Of a stretch of DNA of 7,176 nt, positions 4,522 through 7,176 are shown in pieces. This DNA comes from Acidimicrobiales bacterium. Its GTDB lineage: Bacteria; Actinomycetota; Acidimicrobiia; Acidimicrobiales; Aldehydirespiratoraceae. Position numbers and translations under genes: made by a program. The notes beneath the pieces are model-generated. The model saw nothing but the letters and a program-made list of their open reading frames with translations. It did not search any database and was not told where the DNA came from. The stretch covers positions 1-7,176 of the forward strand of contig BQJV01000163.1 in the NCBI GenBank assembly GCA_021604885.1, in the 5' to 3' direction. How positions within the stretch are numbered: position 1 is the stretch's first letter; each line of letters begins with the position of its first letter.

Positions 4522-5289
4522 ATGGCATTCGACACGCTCACCACCACCGTCGACGGGCGGATCGGCCGACTGACCCTCGACCGGCCCGCCAAGCTCAACC
4601 CGCTCTCAACGCACTGTTTGGACGAGCTCGCCGCGGCCGCGGCGTGGTTCGACGACCGACCCGACGTACGCGTGGTCATTGTGTCGGGCGCAGGACGGGC
4701 GTTCTCGGCGGGCGCCGACCTCTCCGGCTTCGGCGACGCGGGCGAGCGGTCTGCCCGCGACGGCGCCGACGCGGGGCGGGTGATGGTGGAGGCCGTGGAG
4801 CGGATGCGGGCGGTCACGATCGCGTCCATCCACGGTCACTGCATCGGCGGCGGTGTCCTCCTCGCCATGGCATGCGATCTCCGCGTCACCGCGGAGTCGA
4901 CCAACTTCGTCATCCCCGAGGTCGACCTGGGAATCCCGCTCACCTGGGGTGGCATCCCGCGACTCGTCCGGGAGATCGGGGCCGCGGCGACGCGGGATCT
5001 CGTCCTGTCCTGTCGCCCGTTCACCGCGATGGAGGCGCACGTACGCGGGATCGCGAATCGCATGGTCCCCGACGACGACCTCGACACCGAGGTGGCAACC
5101 CTCGCGGCTGCTCTGGCCGAGAAGTCGGCATACACGTTGCGCGTCACCCTCGACGCCGTCGACGCTGCGGCCGAGGCACTCGTGTCGACCGACGGCGCCT
5201 GGAGCGATGCCGACCAGTTGGCCACGGCGATGCACGACGCAGAGAGCCGGGCCGTCGCCGCGACCTATCTCGAGGCACGCGGCCTCTGA
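4522..5289 (+). CDS. Enoyl-CoA hydratase/isomerase family protein (crotonase fold)
   Basis: Crotonase-fold proteins act on acyl-CoA thioesters in fatty acid, sterol or amino acid breakdown. The 255-residue length is typical. The oxyanion-hole segments are clear: FSAGADLSGF (61-70) and HGHCIGGGVLLAMACDLRV (104-122). In rat mitochondrial hydratase two glutamates, E144 and E164, act on water and substrate. The second is kept here as E133 in IPEVDLGIP, but the position of the first, normally in GGGCELAM, is leucine (L113). Single-Glu members are often isomerases, so Delta3-Delta2 enoyl-CoA isomerase or another crotonase activity is as likely as hydration. The start MAFDTL gives a normal N-terminus; no good ribosome binding site precedes it and a strong hairpin ends six bases upstream. 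It converges on the serine hydrolase gene. Confidence 0.9.
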   Translation: MAFDTLTTTVDGRIGRLTLDRPAKLNPLSTHCLDELAAAAAWFDDRPDVRVVIVSGAGRAFSAGADLSGFGDAGERSARDGADAGRVMVEAVERMRAVTIASIHGHCIGGGVLLAMACDLRVTAESTNFVIPEVDLGIPLTWGGIPRLVREIGAAATRDLVLSCRPFTAMEAHVRGIANRMVPDDDLDTEVATLAAALAEKSAYTLRVTLDAVDAAAEALVSTDGAWSDADQLATAMHDAESRAVAATYLEARGL

Positions 5290-5337
5290 TCACCCGACCG
5301 TCCTCGGTCTGCTCATCCTCCGGCTCGAGGTGTGATC
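5288..5337. terminator. Branched dyad in the convergent gap (possible two-way terminator)
   Basis: GATCAC (5288-5293) and GTGATC (5332-5337) can close over two small hairpins, GACCG-TCCT-CGGTC (5296-5309) and CCTC-N6-GAGG (5317-5330). It fills the 52-bp gap between two convergent genes, where a shared terminator is expected. There is no T-run on either strand, so the call rests on symmetry and place. Confidence 0.35.
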
Positions 5338-5341
5338 CGAC

Positions 5342-6463
5342 TCAGTCGAGCGGGACGGTGACCTTCCCCGCGGCCGACGCGATCCCCGCGCAGCGCTTGG
5401 CAGTGACCAGATCGTCCTTGTCGAGGCCGTGGGTCATGAACCCGAGCGAGATGCCGGTCGACGGGTCGGCGTAGCCCCGCTGCCCCTTCGCGCCGCCGTG
5501 ACCGAACGCGCTCGGTCCCGTGCCGTGGCCGTACCCGCGCATCACCGCCTGGCCGTCGCCACCGGCGATCGTGAACGCGTGCGTGCGGTTGGCCGACACG
5601 CCCATCCAGTCGACATGGGTCTGGCGGATGGTCTCGAGCGCGTCGACCTTCACCTCCGGCCGAAGGATGTCGCCGTCGTCGTGAAGGATCGCCTGATACC
5701 ACTGCGCCATCTCCGCGGCGGAGGTGATGCCGCCACCACCGGGATGGCCCGCCGCCCGAATCGCCGGGTCGTTGAACGCGAGCAGGGCATCGTCGGTCAC
5801 CTCGGTGGCGGGCAGCTCCTCGATGCCGAACTGTCGGGCGAGTGCGGCGAGATCCGGTGCTTCACCGACGCTCACCACATCGACGATGTCCGCCTGGTCC
5901 GCGGTCGGGATCGCCAGCCATCGCGAGCAACCAGCCGGCGTCATCACGCGTTCGGTCACCACATCGGCGTGATGGCGACCCGTCACTTCGGTGATGCAGT
6001 CGGCGAGCACCCAGTGGGCGGCGGACGCGTGGTACTCGAAGCGGGTGCCCGGCTCCCACGTGGTGCGCCATTGCCCGTAGCGGGTGAGCCGGGCGGCTCG
6101 ATCGGCGAACTCGGCCGGCCCCATCGGCCCGTGCGGGAAGCCGCCTGCATGCAACAGAACCTGCGAGAGCGTGATTGCTTCCTTGCCGTTCGTCCCGAAG
6201 GCCGGGAGCACCGACGCGACGGGTGCGTCGACGTCGAGCAGCCCCTCGGCGGCGAGCTCGAGCACCGTGAGGCTCACCGTCGGCTTGATCGCCGAGTAGG
6301 TCGGCAGGCGGTGGTCTGTGGTCAGATCGCCGAACGCCTCGAAGAGGACGACCTCCCCCTCGAAGCCGAGGGCGACCTGGCAGCCCGGGATGCGCCCTTC
6401 GTCGACCTCGCGGCGACAGCGATCGACGAGCTTCTGAAGACGTTCGGGTACGAGTGCGCTCAT
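5342..6463 (-). CDS. Serine hydrolase, beta-lactamase (class C / esterase) family, coupled to mftF
   Basis: The family includes class C beta-lactamases, DD-peptidases and esterases that share a Ser-Lys-Tyr active site. The 373-residue product shows SAIK (57-60) as the S-x-x-K nucleophile motif, Tyr144 in FEYHASAAHWVLAD as the second motif (usually Y-x-N, here Y-H-A) and HGG (322-324) in place of K-T-G. That combination is closer to esterase/peptidase members than to true beta-lactamases. No signal peptide or membrane helix is seen, so it should be cytoplasmic, unlike cell-wall enzymes. The ATG at 6463 is chosen because it overlaps the stop of the upstream glycosyltransferase gene as ATGA. That coupling suggests a shared pathway, such as trimming or releasing a mycofactocin intermediate; this is inference, and the substrate is unknown. 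Confidence 0.9.
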   Translation of the reverse strand: MSALVPERLQKLVDRCRREVDEGRIPGCQVALGFEGEVVLFEAFGDLTTDHRLPTYSAIKPTVSLTVLELAAEGLLDVDAPVASVLPAFGTNGKEAITLSQVLLHAGGFPHGPMGPAEFADRAARLTRYGQWRTTWEPGTRFEYHASAAHWVLADCITEVTGRHHADVVTERVMTPAGCSRWLAIPTADQADIVDVVSVGEAPDLAALARQFGIEELPATEVTDDALLAFNDPAIRAAGHPGGGGITSAAEMAQWYQAILHDDGDILRPEVKVDALETIRQTHVDWMGVSANRTHAFTIAGGDGQAVMRGYGHGTGPSAFGHGGAKGQRGYADPSTGISLGFMTHGLDKDDLVTAKRCAGIASAAGKVTVPLD

Positions 6464-7176
6464 GGTCCGGCGACCGTATCGCTCTCCATCGCCGGTCGCC
6501 TCCCAGGCCACTCGGTCAGCTCGGGAAGTAGAGCCCTCAGGTCGTGCGCCTGCACGGCGGCGGACCACACGCCGACCCCATAGGCGATGTCATCGGCGAC
6601 CCGCAGCGCGACACCGCGGCCCGCGTCGGTGGAGCGGTCGCCGGTGATCCAGTCACGAACCGCCGGCGCGGTCATCGCCACGAGCACGCCGACTCGTAGG
6701 CGGCGCCGAACCACCGCCAGCGGCAGCAGCACCGGCCACCAGACCCGTGAGACGGCGCGGCCCAGACCGATCCCCGAGTGGAGATGACCCCACGCCGCGA
6801 TGCGGGCGGCCTCGCGCGGCGCGTCGGGCACCCCCTCGAGTTTGCCGACCAGCGCGGCCGAGGATCCCACCGCGATCCCGAGGCCGAGTCCGGGTCGACC
6901 CGTCAGCGCGGCGACCCACGCGGCGAGACTCCACTTCGAACAGCGCGCCGGGGCGACGACGGCACCGTGCCGCTTGGTGAGCGCAACGGCCGAGGACCCG
7001 TAGGCCACCCGCTGACGGGCCATCGCGATCCACGAGGACCGCGGTGCATGCTGCGCTTCGGTCTCGGGCGCGTAGCGAACCGTGCCGCCACGCGCCACGA
7101 GCCGCCAGACGAGGTCGACGTCCTCCCCCACCCGCAGCGCGGGGTCGAATCCGCCGACGTCGATCAACGCGTCGAC
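6460..7176 (-). CDS. mftF: Mycofactocin system glycosyltransferase MftF, C-terminal part (start outside window)
   Basis: MftF adds beta-1,4-linked glucose units to mycofactocin, a peptide-derived redox cofactor of mycobacteria and relatives. The frame is open to the window edge, so only the last 238 residues are seen. GGFDPALRVGEDVDLVWRL carries the ED acid pair of GT2 glycosyltransferases. The block QHAPRSSW then RQRVAYGSSAVALTKRHG matches, from memory, the MftF pattern of an arginine-rich loop, YGTSA and a following RHP/G. Further hydrophobic segments (WSLAAWVAAL, VWWPVLLPLAVV, VGVLVAMTAPAV) suggest membrane association. The gene stops in an ATGA overlap with the serine hydrolase. Other mft genes would be expected further right, outside the window. 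Another membrane GT2 is the main alternative. Confidence 0.8.
   Translation of the reverse strand, partial: VDALIDVGGFDPALRVGEDVDLVWRLVARGGTVRYAPETEAQHAPRSSWIAMARQRVAYGSSAVALTKRHGAVVAPARCSKWSLAAWVAALTGRPGLGLGIAVGSSAALVGKLEGVPDAPREAARIAAWGHLHSGIGLGRAVSRVWWPVLLPLAVVRRRLRVGVLVAMTAPAVRDWITGDRSTDAGRGVALRVADDIAYGVGVWSAAVQAHDLRALLPELTEWPGRRPAMESDTVAGP

Noticed and set aside
3710..4573. Plus-strand frame of 287 codons overlapping the ATPase-like gene
   Set aside because: Arg/Gly/Pro-rich out-of-frame translation typical of high GC, with no family resemblance.
3900..4829. Minus-strand frame of 309 codons across the hairpin gap
   Set aside because: It is antisense to two genes and the hairpin region, with Ser/Arg/Ala-rich composition and no motifs.
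4485..5474. Plus-strand frame of 329 codons overlapping the crotonase gene
   Set aside because: The reading is an Arg-rich frame shift of the crotonase gene, which itself has intact oxyanion-hole motifs.
5429..6583. Plus-strand open frame of 384 codons opposite the serine hydrolase
   Set aside because: Long but antisense, His/Arg/Gly-rich and without motifs; the minus strand carries SxxK, Tyr and HGG motifs and an ATGA coupling.

Overview
The window is GC-rich, tightly packed chromosomal DNA. The conserved order tRNA-Trp, secE, nusG, rplK, a NusG with a long acidic N-terminal extension, and what looks like a mycofactocin glycosyltransferase together point to an actinobacterium, possibly of the Acidimicrobiia. 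That placement is inference from gene content and style; no search was run.

Left block, minus strand (2902 down to 1): tRNA-Thr(GGT), tRNA-Met(CAT), an ECF sigma factor, its overlapping zinc-finger membrane anti-sigma factor, tRNA-Trp(CCA), secE, nusG and the first 76 codons of rplK (L11). This is the tRNA / protein export / transcription elongation / ribosome locus found in many bacteria. Here an ECF sigma/anti-sigma pair sits where rpmG is commonly found in actinobacteria such as Mycobacterium.

Middle block, plus strand (3075 to 5289): a 444-residue protein with the C-terminal half-site of an SMC/Rad50/YhaN-like ABC ATPase (Walker B and D-loop visible), a two-helix membrane hairpin inside its coiled-coil region, and no intact Walker A. 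After a 112-bp gap holding three strong hairpins comes a crotonase-fold enoyl-CoA hydratase/isomerase that keeps only one of the two classical catalytic glutamates. The divergent gap between tRNA-Thr and the ATPase-like gene (2903-3074) contains several palindromes.

Right block, minus strand (7176 down to 5342): the C-terminal 238 residues of a family 2 glycosyltransferase that looks like MftF (mycofactocin glycosylation), running into a cytoplasmic beta-lactamase-fold serine hydrolase through an ATGA stop/start overlap. The coupling suggests that the hydrolase works with the mycofactocin pathway.

The best candidates for something undescribed are the MftF-coupled serine hydrolase and the membrane-anchored, Walker A-less YhaN-like protein. 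No CRISPR array, insertion sequence or integrase was seen. No gene-free stretch exceeds about 175 bp.
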